A stretch of 64,000 bases of DNA, from assembly GCA_964390905.1 (NCBI GenBank), contig CAYMLO010000014.1:1-64000 (forward strand). The letters are read 5' to 3'. Below the pieces are notes generated by a model. It ran no database searches. It was not told the origin of the DNA and was given only the letters and a program-made list of their open reading frames with translations. How positions within the stretch are numbered: position 1 is the stretch's first letter; each line of letters opens with the position of its first letter. Below are positions 1 to 10,000 of the stretch, piece after piece. The DNA comes from JAFGLZ01 sp964390905 (lineage in GTDB: Bacteria; Planctomycetota; Phycisphaerae; UBA1845; JAFGLZ01). The translations under genes and the position numbers were made by a program.

Positions 1-111
1 ACGGATCAAGTTGCGGAAGCTGTATCCATCAATTGAGTAGCGACAGAGCACTAGCCCGTGTGTTGGTCGGGGCGCCAATGCAGCAGGCGTCACGACGCAA
101 GGAGACTGCAC
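1..111. other. left edge, no gene recognised
   Basis: This is the left flank upstream of the first gene. I see no convincing coding frame, promoter pair or hairpin. An in-frame GTG/ATG-rich extension of the first gene runs back to position 58, but its composition (Cys/Arg/His-rich) is unlike the protein that follows, so I treat it as non-coding. Confidence 0.4.
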
Positions 112-1215
112 ATGACCACCGTGCGAGATGGCCCGTCAGGGATTGCTCGCTGGGCGAAGGGCAACCCCCTCGGCGCTGTTGGGGCACTGATCGCATTGGC
201 TGTCGCGGCAACGCTAGTCGCCGCTCTGGCCTGGAAACGGGAGAACCCACTTCCGCAAGGCAAGGCCCTCTTCGCCGTATGGGCGGCGGGGCCAAACTCT
301 GCCGTCGCCGTCGGTGGTCTCGGAACCATCCTCCACTACGATGGGACGTCCTGGTCTCTGAAGGAGAGTGGGACTGCGCTTACCCTCTGCGGCGTATGGG
401 GCAGTGGCCCCAATGACGTCTTCGCCGTCGGGGCCTCTGGCACCATCCTCCATTATGACGGGTCGGCATGGTGTCCGATGCCTAGCGGGACCGACGAGGG
501 CCTCCTGGGGGTGTGGGGCAGCGGCCCGGATGACGTGTTTGCCGTCGCCGGGCACGCCGACCCGAACGACCCGAACGCGGCGAAGAACGTCGTCATGCAC
601 TATGATGGCGCGACGTGGTCAGAGCTGGAGGGCACCCCAGAGAGCTACTACCTCCACGCTGTTTGGGGAAGCGGGCCGAACGATGTCTTCGCCGTGGGGT
701 ACGATTTCGCGGAGATGAGTGCGGGCATTCTCTATTACGATGGGACAAGCTGGTCCTCAACGGCCGCTGAGGTCATTGCCCTTCTCCGCGGCGTCTGGGG
801 ATCCGGTTCCAATGACGTCTTCGCCGTCGGAGCTTTTGGCACCATCCTCCATTATGACGGGGCGGCATGGTGCCCGATGCCCAGCGGGACCGACGAGAGC
901 TTACTGGGGGTGTGGGGCAGCGGGCCGAACGACGTGTTCGTGAGCGGAGGGGAGGGCACGCTGCTGCACTACGATGGTGCCAGTTGGTCGCCTGTTGCGA
1001 CGGGAACGACGGACGACCTCCTTGCTGGCTGCGTCCTGCCGCCCGCGGGGGGTCTTGTCGTGGGAGGACGTGGCACGATCCTGCGCTTGCAGGGGGACAC
1101 GTGGGTCGACGTGACAATCGGGGTGAGGCAGGTCGTGCTGGATACCCACGGCACCGCCCCCAATTCGGAGGTCGCCCTCTGCTGCGACCTCAGCCCGAGC
1201 GCGGCGCCCGACTAG
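112..1215 (+). CDS. membrane-anchored WGSG-repeat beta-propeller protein
   Basis: A 367-aa protein of unknown function built almost entirely from a repeat of about 40 residues. The signature is VWGSGPNDVFAVG followed by GTILHYDG and a Trp. Six clear copies begin near residues 57, 97, 137, 185, 228 and 268, and a degenerate seventh ends the protein, which suits a seven-bladed propeller. A single hydrophobic segment at about residues 20-41 after a short basic N-terminus predicts an N-terminal anchor with the propeller outside the membrane. I chose the ATG at 112 because the longer in-frame extension would put a Cys/Arg-rich stretch before the membrane segment. Repeats of this kind are common in planctomycetes and myxobacteria, where they are annotated only as repeat proteins. 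The role is probably binding rather than catalysis; that is inference. Confidence 0.75.
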   Translation: MTTVRDGPSGIARWAKGNPLGAVGALIALAVAATLVAALAWKRENPLPQGKALFAVWAAGPNSAVAVGGLGTILHYDGTSWSLKESGTALTLCGVWGSGPNDVFAVGASGTILHYDGSAWCPMPSGTDEGLLGVWGSGPDDVFAVAGHADPNDPNAAKNVVMHYDGATWSELEGTPESYYLHAVWGSGPNDVFAVGYDFAEMSAGILYYDGTSWSSTAAEVIALLRGVWGSGSNDVFAVGAFGTILHYDGAAWCPMPSGTDESLLGVWGSGPNDVFVSGGEGTLLHYDGASWSPVATGTTDDLLAGCVLPPAGGLVVGGRGTILRLQGDTWVDVTIGVRQVVLDTHGTAPNSEVALCCDLSPSAAPD

Positions 1216-1401
1216 GCACGGGCCCCAATCCCTGCAGAACAGGCGGTCCGAGCTCTGACTTGCCCCTCCCCTCAAGCGGCGGGTGTCGTTTTACCCCGTC
1301 CCCACAGTGCCATGGCGTATAATGCGCCTGAGCTGCTCGGGCTTTCCGAGCGAAGAGTCCCACCGGGGCGTGCGCGGGATCGCGACAGGAGCGGAGCGAA
1401 G
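1216..1401. other. intergenic region with a -10-like box
   Basis: A perfect TATAAT lies at 1318-1323. I could not find a well spaced -35 element. It lies inside the longest possible open frame of the next gene and so supports starting that gene at the downstream ATG (1402). Nothing else was seen here. Confidence 0.35.
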
Positions 1402-2190
1402 ATGACCGACAAGGTAGCTATCGTGACGGGGGCGGGGCGCGGCATCGGTCGGGCCGCCGCGATCGAACTGGCCGACGCCGGATGCAGCGTGACGCTCGCG
1501 GCGCGGACCATGGGCGAGCTGCGCGAGACGGCCGAGACGATCCGCGCCACCGGCGGCACCGCCATCATCGCGCAGACCGACGTCTCGCAGCCCGACGACA
1601 TCGAGCGCATGGTGGCCGCGACCGTGGCGGAGTTCGGCCGGATCGACGTCCTGGTCAACAACGCGGCGATGACCTATCGCGGCGACATCCTGACCACCAG
1701 CCTGGACGACTGGCAGCGCGTCTTGGCGACCAACCTGACCAGCGTGTTTCTGTGCAGCAAGCATGCCGTCCCGCACATCATTGAGGCGGGCGGCGGGGTG
1801 GTCATCAACGTCTCGAGCATCAATGCGATGCGGGGGACGGGCCACGGCCTGGCCTACACGGCGTGCAAGGGGGCGATCGACGCCATGACCTACGACATGG
1901 CCGTCCGGCTCGGCCCGCACAACATCCGGGTCATTAGCCTGCAGCCCGGCGCGATCGACACCGAGATCAGCCGCAAGTACGCCGACACCTTCGACGGCGC
2001 CGACGCGATCCACGACTTCTCGCTCGACATGACGCCGCTGGGACGCTGGGGTCGACCGGAGGAGATGGGCAAGATCATTCGCTTTCTGGCCGGCGACGAT
2101 GCCTCCTTCATCACCAACACGACCCTCCTCGCCGACGGTGGGTGGTATCGTCAGTGCTTCCCGCGAAGCCTGTCCGAACCGGAAGGATGA
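1402..2190 (+). CDS. short-chain dehydrogenase/reductase (SDR)
   Basis: A 262-aa classical SDR, the usual length for the family. It is a cytoplasmic NAD(P)-dependent oxidoreductase of unknown substrate. The cofactor loop is TGAGRGIG at residues 9-16, the NNA motif follows beta-4, and the catalytic triad is Ser139, Tyr152 and Lys156 (Y-x3-K, seen as YTACK). The C-terminal LADGGW is typical of FabG-like members. The start was placed at the ATG directly before TDKVAIVTG, since the in-frame 30-residue extension contains a TATAAT box and has no SDR-like sequence. The next gene has its own candidate promoter, so this may be a single-gene unit. The substrate cannot be deduced. Confidence 0.88.
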   Translation: MTDKVAIVTGAGRGIGRAAAIELADAGCSVTLAARTMGELRETAETIRATGGTAIIAQTDVSQPDDIERMVAATVAEFGRIDVLVNNAAMTYRGDILTTSLDDWQRVLATNLTSVFLCSKHAVPHIIEAGGGVVINVSSINAMRGTGHGLAYTACKGAIDAMTYDMAVRLGPHNIRVISLQPGAIDTEISRKYADTFDGADAIHDFSLDMTPLGRWGRPEEMGKIIRFLAGDDASFITNTTLLADGGWYRQCFPRSLSEPEG

Positions 2191-2200
2191 CGCCCCGCGC

Positions 2201-2230
2201 TTGACTCGACCGGCGCGGTCTGGCTAGGCT
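2201..2230 (+). promoter_or_regulatory. candidate sigma-70-type promoter for the sulfatase-fold gene
   Basis: TTGACT (2201-2206) and TAGGCT (2225-2230) are separated by 18 bases, 36 bases before the ATG at 2266. The -35 matches consensus at five of six positions; the -10 is weaker. Confidence 0.4.
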
Positions 2231-2265
2231 TCAGAGAGCGAGTGGTCAGGGAGACGTGCGTCCGT

Positions 2266-3684
2266 ATGAAGCGTCTGGCGATCGTGGTTGGGGTCATCAT
2301 CGTGGGCGTCGCCGCCGGGGTGTGGTTCGCCCATACGCGCCGGCCGGCTCGCAATCGCCAGACCGACCTGCCCAACATCCTGCTGATCACGCTCGACACG
2401 ACCCGGGCCGATCATCTCAGTTGCTACGGCTACACGCGCGCCACCAGCCCGCACATCGACGCCCTCGCCGCCGAGGGCATGGTCTACGACCGCTGCATCG
2501 CCACCTCGAGTTGGACGCTGCCCGCACACGCCTCGCTGCTGACCGGACGGTTCCCCACCAGCCACGGGGCCATCTATGATCCAAACGGCGCGGTGGTGCT
2601 CGCCGGCATCCTGCCGGGGGAGTGGGCGAACTACCGCGTCGCCGCGCTCGGCGACCGGATCGAGACGCTGGCCACCGTGCTCAAGCGTCACGGATACGCT
2701 ACGGGCGGCGTGGTCGGCGGCCCCTGGCTCAAGAAGCCGTTCGGTCTGGGGCAAGGGTTCGACGACTATGACGACGACGAGATCACCAACGTCAACGGCC
2801 GGCTGGCCGAGCAGATCAACCGCCGGGCGCTGCCCTGGATCACGCGGATGGCCGACCGGGCCTTCCTGCTGTTCATCAACTACTTCGATCCGCACGACCC
2901 CTATCTGCCCCCCGAGGAGTTCCGCTACCACTTTCTGGACACCTCGAAGCTCATCGGCGGCGTGAAGGCCACGCCCGAACAGCTCCTGGCCCTATACGAC
3001 GCCGAGATCCACTACACCGATCACTTCCTCGGTGAGCTCGTCGATCATCTCAAAGACCTGGGAATCTACGACGACACGTGGATCATCATCACGGCCGACC
3101 ACGGCGAGCTGTTCGGCGAACACGACCTCCGCGGCCACGGGCTGACGCTCTACGAAGAAGAGGTCCACATCCCATTGATCATGAAGTACCCCAAACGGTG
3201 GGCCAAGCAGGGGCGGCGTGCAGACCTGATCCGGTTGGTGGACATCATGCCTATCATCCTGGACCGGCTCGAGATCCCCGTGCCCCCCGACGTGCAGGGC
3301 ACCGCGTCCGGGCAGTCCCGAGGCTGGGCGCTGGCCGAGACGTATCCGCTGTCCGTCCTCTCCAAACGAGGCCACTACCGCGCTTTCTACCGGGGGAACC
3401 TCAAGTACGTCTGGAACAGTCGCGGCGGGCACATGCTCTTCGACCTGGACGCGGACCCGCGCGAGCAGAAGAACCTGTACGGGCTCCAACTGGACAGGGC
3501 CGCCGAGATGCGGACGGCGATGGACGCGCTCATCAAGGCGCTGCCCAGACCTACCCAGACCACCGTCGTGACCCACGTCGACCCGAACTTGCTGAAGATC
3601 CTGCGGAGCTTGGGCTACGTGACCGGCCCGACCAGCGCACCCAGGCCCACCACGACGAGCACGTTCCCCGCGGGCAGGCCATAG
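2266..3684 (+). CDS. sulfatase-fold hydrolase with Thr at the nucleophile position
   Basis: A 472-aa alkaline-phosphatase-superfamily (sulfatase-type) protein with an N-terminal hydrophobic segment (about residues 4-21), so probably membrane-anchored or exported. The metal-site opening NILLITLDTTRADHLSCYG starts at residue 37 (Asp44). Further metal motifs include DPHDPY and ADHGELFGEH. In FGly sulfatases the active-site signature is C/S-x-P-S-R followed by TG about six residues later. Here the aligned stretch is WTLPAHASLLTG, so Thr84 replaces Cys/Ser, Ala replaces Ser and His replaces Arg. It therefore cannot be a formylglycine enzyme. It may use Thr directly, as phosphodiesterase and phosphoethanolamine-transferase members of the superfamily do. 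That function is inference. The ATG at 2266 leads straight into the KR-hydrophobic N-terminus. Confidence 0.82.
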   Translation: MKRLAIVVGVIIVGVAAGVWFAHTRRPARNRQTDLPNILLITLDTTRADHLSCYGYTRATSPHIDALAAEGMVYDRCIATSSWTLPAHASLLTGRFPTSHGAIYDPNGAVVLAGILPGEWANYRVAALGDRIETLATVLKRHGYATGGVVGGPWLKKPFGLGQGFDDYDDDEITNVNGRLAEQINRRALPWITRMADRAFLLFINYFDPHDPYLPPEEFRYHFLDTSKLIGGVKATPEQLLALYDAEIHYTDHFLGELVDHLKDLGIYDDTWIIITADHGELFGEHDLRGHGLTLYEEEVHIPLIMKYPKRWAKQGRRADLIRLVDIMPIILDRLEIPVPPDVQGTASGQSRGWALAETYPLSVLSKRGHYRAFYRGNLKYVWNSRGGHMLFDLDADPREQKNLYGLQLDRAAEMRTAMDALIKALPRPTQTTVVTHVDPNLLKILRSLGYVTGPTSAPRPTTTSTFPAGRP

Positions 3685-3695
3685 GGCCTCGAGAA

Positions 3696-4586
3696 CTACT
3701 CATCCGCCCATTCGGACGAACCGTTGGGCTCGTGGGGATAGGTCATCTCGACCATGACGTGGGGGAGCAGCAGGCCGGCCCGGCGCATCCTGCGGAGGTA
3801 ACGGCGAGAATCTCGGGTGTAGAGCAACGCCATGTTCCCGCTGGGGTCGACGTGCAGCAGCGAGCTGGCGGTTCCCTCGTTGAGCAGCTGGAGGGCGCAA
3901 TCGACCGCCTCACGACGATAGTGTTTGAGCATCTGCTCGCTCAGCTCCCATCGGGTGACGCGGTCCCACATGCGGACTGTCCGGTACCACCACCGCTCGC
4001 TGTGGAGTTTGCCCATGCGGCTGAAGATCCGTCGATTGACGTGGAACGGCAGGATCCCCCGGTCGAGCAGCCGGGCCATCAGCTCGTCGTGCTCCGGGAA
4101 CGGCGCGCAGACCGTTCGTCGCAGGCGCCGCCAGTAGAGCGGCTCCACGTCGGCATCCGCGCGGAGCTCCCAATAGAAATGGCCGAACGAACGCGTCGTG
4201 CCGGTCACCGTTACCTGACGCGGGACGTACTTGTTGTGCGCGACCGTGTCGCACGCCAGGTGGGTCAGATACCCGTACGCGAACGCCCGCGCCCGATCGT
4301 CCTGGGCGGCGTCGAGCAGATCGAAGCCCGAGGTCCAGTGATGGCAGAACTGCTTGACCTTGCTCAGCCGCTTGGCGAAGACCACGTCGGCTGCGATGTT
4401 CCCGTAAATGAAGTCCATCGCGAACTTCGTCAGAATGGCCGCCAGTCCCGCCGGCAGGGCGCTGGCGTTCTGCAGCACGTCACTGGCCAATCGGACGTGC
4501 GTCGCAGGTCCCCAGCCCAGAGCCGGATCGGTGTCGAACAGCAGGTAGGCGATGGCGGCAGATACGACCGGAACCAATCGAGCCAA
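3696..4586 (-). CDS. zinc-dependent phospholipase C-like secreted protein
   Basis: A 296-aa protein of the zinc-dependent phospholipase C / S1-P1 nuclease-like fold. A signal peptide of about 24 residues is followed by Trp25 (LGWGPATH). In characterised bacterial PLC the mature protein starts with a Trp that ligates zinc, so cleavage before Trp25 would recreate that site. Further potential ligands are His29, the HHW motif, and YGYLTHLACDTVAHN, where D/H residues are typical metal ligands. The start is TTG at 4586, chosen because a perfect AGGAGG lies nine bases upstream. It converges with the sulfatase-fold gene, with only 11 bases between their stops. The substrate (phospholipid or nucleic acid) cannot be decided from sequence. 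The C-terminal third is basic and unassigned. Confidence 0.72.
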   Translation of the reverse strand: MARLVPVVSAAIAYLLFDTDPALGWGPATHVRLASDVLQNASALPAGLAAILTKFAMDFIYGNIAADVVFAKRLSKVKQFCHHWTSGFDLLDAAQDDRARAFAYGYLTHLACDTVAHNKYVPRQVTVTGTTRSFGHFYWELRADADVEPLYWRRLRRTVCAPFPEHDELMARLLDRGILPFHVNRRIFSRMGKLHSERWWYRTVRMWDRVTRWELSEQMLKHYRREAVDCALQLLNEGTASSLLHVDPSGNMALLYTRDSRRYLRRMRRAGLLLPHVMVEMTYPHEPNGSSEWADE

Positions 4587-4993
4587 CAGCGGTGTCCTCC
4601 TTGCGCGGCCGCCTCCAAGCGAAGCGGGGCAACCACCATCCTAGCTCATCGCGCCTTGAACTCAAAACCGTCCCCCGCGATCCCCTGGGGTCGCGGCCCG
4701 GTCGCGATGTCTCTGGGCGGGTCGTAATTTTTCGATATACGATCCCTGATACAGCTTAGTAGGACCTTTCCGACAAGGGGCTGGAGGTTCGATCGGCAAT
4801 CCGGTAAACTGCTTCGCCTTTTGACAAGGTGCAATCGTCATGAGGGCCGTGTCTGCCGGACAGGAGACTGCCGAGCAGGTCGATGCCCTCGAAGGAACGC
4901 CCGTGCCATGTCGGTGCGGGCGTGACGCTGTACACCGCCCCGGAGTTGGATCGCCCGGCCGAGTCGATTGGGCCCAGAACAAGGAGTCGCAGC
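4587..4993. other. divergent intergenic region, about 400 bases
   Basis: It lies between the PLC-like gene (leftward) and PEP carboxykinase (rightward). It carries an AT-richer patch around 4725-4760 and a TTGACA at 4821-4826, without a matching -10 at normal spacing. The small open frames here show no protein-like composition. I see no gene. Confidence 0.4.
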
Positions 4994-6877
4994 ATGTCGA
5001 GCCATCATTGGAAACTTCTGGAATCGAGGCTGGATAGCGAGAACTGCAAGAAGCTGGCAGCCATCGACAATCCTCAACTTCATGCATTCGTGGCCGATGC
5101 CGTCGAGCTCTGTGAACCGGACGTCACATGGGTCAGCACGGATTCGGCCGAGGACCTCGAGTATACGCGTCAGATGGCCCTGAAGCTGCGCGAGGAGGCG
5201 CCGCTGGCCGTCGAAGGACACACCATTCACTTCGACGGGATACAGGACCAGGGGCGAGATCGCGAGGTCACCAAGTACCTGGTTCCCGAGGACGAAACCT
5301 TGAGCATGGCGCTCAACCAGGTCGAGCGGAAGGAGGGCCTGGCGGAAGTGCGCGGTTTGCTCAAGGGCTCGATGAAGGGCCGAACGATGGCCGTCCGCTT
5401 CATGACCCTGGGCCCGAACAACTCGGATTTCAACATCCTGTGCGTCGAGTGCACCGACTCCTTCTACGTCTCCCACAGCCTGAATCTGCTCTATCGGCGG
5501 GGTTACGAGGAGTTCAAGCGGCGGGGGGCCGACTCGAAGTTCTTCGCGACGCTGCATTCCGCCGGGAAGCTGGACGACCGGATGACCAGCGCCGAACCGG
5601 ACAAGAAGCGAATCTACATCGACCACACCACGGACACCGTCTACAGCGTCAACACCCAGTACGCGGGCAACACCGTCGGGCTCAAGAAGCTCGCGCTGCG
5701 GTTGACGATCCGCGAGGCAGATCGCAAGGGATGGCTCGCCGAGCACATGTTCCTGATGGGCGTGCACGGGCCCAAGGGACGTAAGACGTATCTGGCCGGG
5801 GCGTTCCCGAGTGCCTGCGGGAAGACCTCGACGGCCATGCTCCCCGGCGAGACGGTCTTGGGCGACGACATCGCCTTCTTCCATGCGGTGAACGGGCGTT
5901 GCATGGCCGTCAACGCCGAGTCGGGCATCTTCGGCATCATCCAGAACGTCAACGCCAAAGACGATCCGTCCATCTGGGACGTGCTGAACAAGCCCGTCGA
6001 AGTGATCTTCTCGAACGTGCTCGCCAAAGATGCCAAACCCTACTGGCTCGGTATGGGAATGGACCCCCCCGAGGAGGGTGAGAACTTCTCGGGCGCTTGG
6101 CACAAGGGCAAGAAGGACGCGAAGGGCGTCGAGATCCCCTGCGCCCACAAGAACGCCCGCTATGCCGTGACCTTAAGGGCGCTAGAGAACTGTGACCCGG
6201 AACTGGACAACCCCGTAGGGGTGGAACTTGCCGGGATCATGTATGGCGGGCGCGATGCAAAGGCTTATGTTCCGTGTCAGGAATCCTATAGCTGGGAACA
6301 CGGGATCGTCGCCTACGGCGCCTCGCTGGAGACGGAGACTACCTTCGCCACGGTCGGCAAGGAGGGCGTGCCCGAGATCAACCTGATGAGCATTCAGGAC
6401 TTCGTGGCCATCCCGCTCGGCAGATACATCCAGAACAACCTGGAATTCGGCAAGAAGGTCAAGCGGCCTCCGCTGGTCTTCGGCGTCAACTACTTCCTTC
6501 GAGACAAGGACGGCGCGTTCGTGAACGGCATGCGGGACAAGCATGTGTGGGTGAAGTGGATGGAACTCCGCGTGCACGGGGAGGTCGGGGCACTCCGCAC
6601 CCCCACCGGACTCATTCCCCGGTACGAAGACCTCCGCCCGCTGTTCAAGGAGATGGTCGGCACGGACTATTCGCAGGAAGACTACGTCAAGCAGTTCACG
6701 ATTCGTATCCGCGAGAACCTGGCCAAGGTAGACAGGGTCGAGCAGTTCCATCGCCAAAACGTTCCCGATGGGCCGCCCGAGGTACTCGAGGTCCTGACCG
6801 AACAGCGTGAGCGTCTTCTCGAGGCCCAGAAGCAGTTCGGCGATGAGGCCACTCCGGACAAGATGATAGAGGACTAG
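4994..6877 (+). CDS. pckG: phosphoenolpyruvate carboxykinase (GTP)
   Basis: A 627-aa GTP-dependent PEP carboxykinase, which interconverts oxaloacetate + GTP with PEP + GDP + CO2 at the gluconeogenic/anaplerotic branch point in the cytoplasm. The P-loop-like kinase-1a motif AFPSACGKTST includes the reactive Cys275 and Lys277, and the kinase-2 motif GDDIAFF follows. The conserved N-terminal substrate region is also recognisable (RTMAVRFMTLGP). Length and motifs fit the GTP family and not the ATP family. The ATG at 4994 is preceded by AAGGAG (4981-4986); the 37-codon upstream extension is not PEPCK-like. It is followed by a short hairpin and a converging gene, so it is probably monocistronic. 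Confidence 0.97.
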   Translation: MSSHHWKLLESRLDSENCKKLAAIDNPQLHAFVADAVELCEPDVTWVSTDSAEDLEYTRQMALKLREEAPLAVEGHTIHFDGIQDQGRDREVTKYLVPEDETLSMALNQVERKEGLAEVRGLLKGSMKGRTMAVRFMTLGPNNSDFNILCVECTDSFYVSHSLNLLYRRGYEEFKRRGADSKFFATLHSAGKLDDRMTSAEPDKKRIYIDHTTDTVYSVNTQYAGNTVGLKKLALRLTIREADRKGWLAEHMFLMGVHGPKGRKTYLAGAFPSACGKTSTAMLPGETVLGDDIAFFHAVNGRCMAVNAESGIFGIIQNVNAKDDPSIWDVLNKPVEVIFSNVLAKDAKPYWLGMGMDPPEEGENFSGAWHKGKKDAKGVEIPCAHKNARYAVTLRALENCDPELDNPVGVELAGIMYGGRDAKAYVPCQESYSWEHGIVAYGASLETETTFATVGKEGVPEINLMSIQDFVAIPLGRYIQNNLEFGKKVKRPPLVFGVNYFLRDKDGAFVNGMRDKHVWVKWMELRVHGEVGALRTPTGLIPRYEDLRPLFKEMVGTDYSQEDYVKQFTIRIRENLAKVDRVEQFHRQNVPDGPPEVLEVLTEQRERLLEAQKQFGDEATPDKMIED

Positions 6878-6927
6878 CGCCTGGGAGATGTAGTGCGCGT
6901 TTAGCCCCGCCGCGTGCGGTGGGGGAC

Positions 6928-6947
6928 GTGGCCGCACGCGGCCACGC
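6928..6947. terminator. hairpin between convergent genes
   Basis: CGTGGCCG / CGGCCACG form a perfect 8-bp stem with a CACG loop, between the stop of PEP carboxykinase and the stop of the RND gene. There is no obvious T-tract. It may act as a bidirectional terminator, which is inferred from position. Confidence 0.4.
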
Positions 6948-7030
6948 CAGGAAGCGACTTCCGTCGGTGTACCGCTTTCGCACGCGCCAGACCTTCCGCG
7001 AAACACACGCCGAGGCGCGGAATCCCCATG

Positions 7031-10000
7031 TTACGGCTTGCGCGGCGGGGTGTCCGAGGCGACGACGATCTCCTCGCTGTGTCCCTCCTCCCGCCCGCGG
7101 AGCCCAGCCGACAGCCGGACCTTGAGGTCATCGGCGATCCAGTAGAGGGCCGGGACCAGGACGAGGGTCATGGCGGTGCTGAACGCCAGGCCCCAGCAGA
7201 TCGCCATGGCAAACGGCGACCAGATCTTGCTGTACCCCCCGACGCCGAGGGCCATCGGCGCCAGGCCCGCCACGGTCGTTACGGTGGTCAGGATGATGGG
7301 CCGGGCGCGAACGTGACATGATTGCCGCAAAGCTTCGCCGATGGGCGTGCCGGCCGCCCGTTCCTGGTTCACGAAATCGACGAGCACCAGCGAGTCGTTC
7401 ACGGCGATGCCGAACAACCCGACCATCGCGATGGCCGTGATGACGCTGAAGGGGTACTCGTTGACGATCAGACCGACCATCATGCCCACGGCGGCGAAGA
7501 GGATCGCCGTGATCACGACGAACGGCTGGAGATAGCTTCGAAACTGCGTGGACAGGATCAGATACATGACCATGATGCCGATGATGGCCGCCCAACGGAG
7601 GCTGGCAAAGCTGCGATGCGTCTCCTCGAACTGTCCGCCGGCGACGAGCCGCATTCCCTCGTAACGTTCCGCCAGCGATCCGAATCGGGTCAGGATCGCG
7701 TCGTTGACGCGGGTGGCGTCGGTCGTCTCGGCGTCGACGTCGGCGGTGACGATGACGCTTCGCTTCCCGCCGTAGTGTCGCAACAGGGCGTAGCCCTGTC
7801 CCATCGACACGTCGGCCACGTCGCGGACCTCCACCATCCCGCCCAGCGGGGTCTTGATGTCCACGTCGCTGAGGTCCTCGATCTGCTTGCGGTACCGGTC
7901 CTGGTACATGACTCGGATGTGGACGTCCTCGTCATACCGGGGGTCCTTGAAGGTGGAGACGACCAGCCCGTCGTTGGCGGCCCGCAGGGCGGTGGCCACG
8001 TCGAGGAAGGTCAGCCCCAGCTCGCTGGCCACCTCCTCCTTGAGCTTGAAGCGGACCTGTTTGTGGCCCAGCTTGAGATCGTCGTCGATGTTGTTGACCC
8101 CGGGGATGCCGCCCAGGAAGGCCTTGATCTCGTCGGCGATCTGGCGGGAGACGGTGTAGTCGTGGTACTCGATTCGGACGGCCACGGGCTTGCCGAGCGG
8201 CGGGCCGGACTGCGCCGGCCAGAGGTACAGCGACTGGACGTCCGTGTCGCCCGTCTGGACCAGGTGTTCGCGGAGGGCGCGATCCACCCGTCGGACGATG
8301 GCCTCGGGCCTCCGCTGGGCCTCCTCGGACTGGGTGAGCTCCAGCCAGACTTGGGCCACGTTGGGCAGCCGCGTCACCCGCCCGTTTTCATCGAACTGCA
8401 GACCGACCGCGACATGGTAGCTGCGTATCGTCTCCGGGCAGAACCGATCGAAGACGGGCGACAGCTGCTGCACCACGCGCCGCGTCTCCTCCAGGCTCGA
8501 CGTCGGACGCGTGACGACGTCGGTGAGGAACACGGGAAAGTCCTGGGGGAACAGCTCCACGATCAGCAGCTTGCGCGCCTGGAAGGCCAGCACGGACAGG
8601 GCGATCAGGCAGGCGAAAAACAGGTATCGCCGCCGAAGCACGCCATCCAATAAACCGTCGTAGGCGCTGAGCAGCCGCGCGCCGACCCGTCGGAAACGGC
8701 TCGGTCGGCCCGCGTCCCCGGTCTCTGATGAATCGGCGGGAACGTCGTCGGATCGCCTGTGCAGGCCCTTGCCCTTTCCGCGTCGCGGCCCCCAGTGCAG
8801 GTAGTGCGCAGGCAGGATGATCAGGCACTCGAACAGCGAGGCCAACAGCGCGACCGTCACCGTCTTGGGGACGATCGCGAAGAACTTCCCCAGTACGCCC
8901 GTCATGATCAGCATCGGCAGGAACGCCGCCGCCGTCGTCGCCGCCGAAGCGCATACCGGCCACATCACCTGGTTGGCCCCGTCGATGATGGCCTGACGCA
9001 GGGGCTTGCCGCTCTCGATATGCCGATAGATGTTCTCCAGCACGACGATGGCGTCGTCCACGATCAGACCGCTGACCAGCACCAGCGAGAACACGCTGAC
9101 CACGTTGATGCTCACGTCGATCAAGTACATGAACAGGAACGCACACAAGAACGAGAACGGGATGCCGATGATGGCCAGGATTGAGTTGCGCGCCCCGATG
9201 AACATCCACAGCGTGCAGAAGACGAAGACCATCCCCACCAGAAGATTCCGCTTCAGCACGCCGATCCGCTCGCGGATCATGATGGTGGAGTCGGCCGTCA
9301 TGTCCAACCGGATGCCCGACGGAACCCGTTTCCGCCAAGCCTCGAGCCGTTCCTCCACGCTGTTGCGGACCTTGACCGAATCGGCGTTGCGCTGCTTGGC
9401 AACGTTCAGGATGTAACAGGGATGGCCCCGATACAGCGTGCCGAAGAGCTGGCGCTCGAAATCGTGCTTGATCTCGGCCACGTCCCCCAGCCGGACGTGG
9501 GATCCGGTGGGGCTCTTTCGGATGACGATGTTGGCCAGCTGCTCGGCCTGTGCCACGTCGCCGATGGCGCGGATGGTCAGTTCGTCGGGGCCCAGCTTGA
9601 GCGTGCCGGCCGGAACGTTCCGGTTGCTCCGCGAGACGATCGCGCCGACCTCGCCCACGGTCAGCCCGTACTTCTCCAGGGCGGGCTTGTCGAGCAAGAC
9701 GTGGATCTCGCGATCGCGCCCGGCCATGTTCACGACCTTGGCGACGCCGTTCAGATCGGCCAGGTCGTCCCGCAGCTCGCGCGCGATCTGGCGGAACACC
9801 CGCTCACCGTGCCCGGTCTCGTCGGCCACGACGACCTGGACGATCGGGAAGACCTCGGCCAGCGTCAGGCGGACGAGGTGGGGCCCTTCGATCTCGCTGG
9901 GCAGGTCCGTGACGCGGTCGAGGCGTTCGCGGAGGTCCTGGAACGCCACCTCCAGTTCCCGCGCGTTCATCTCCTCGTCCCATTTGATCACGATCCGCGA

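Noticed and set aside
3078..4727. Plus-strand open frame of 549 codons
   Set aside because: It overlaps the end of the sulfatase-fold gene and the whole antisense PLC-like gene; both have clear family motifs.
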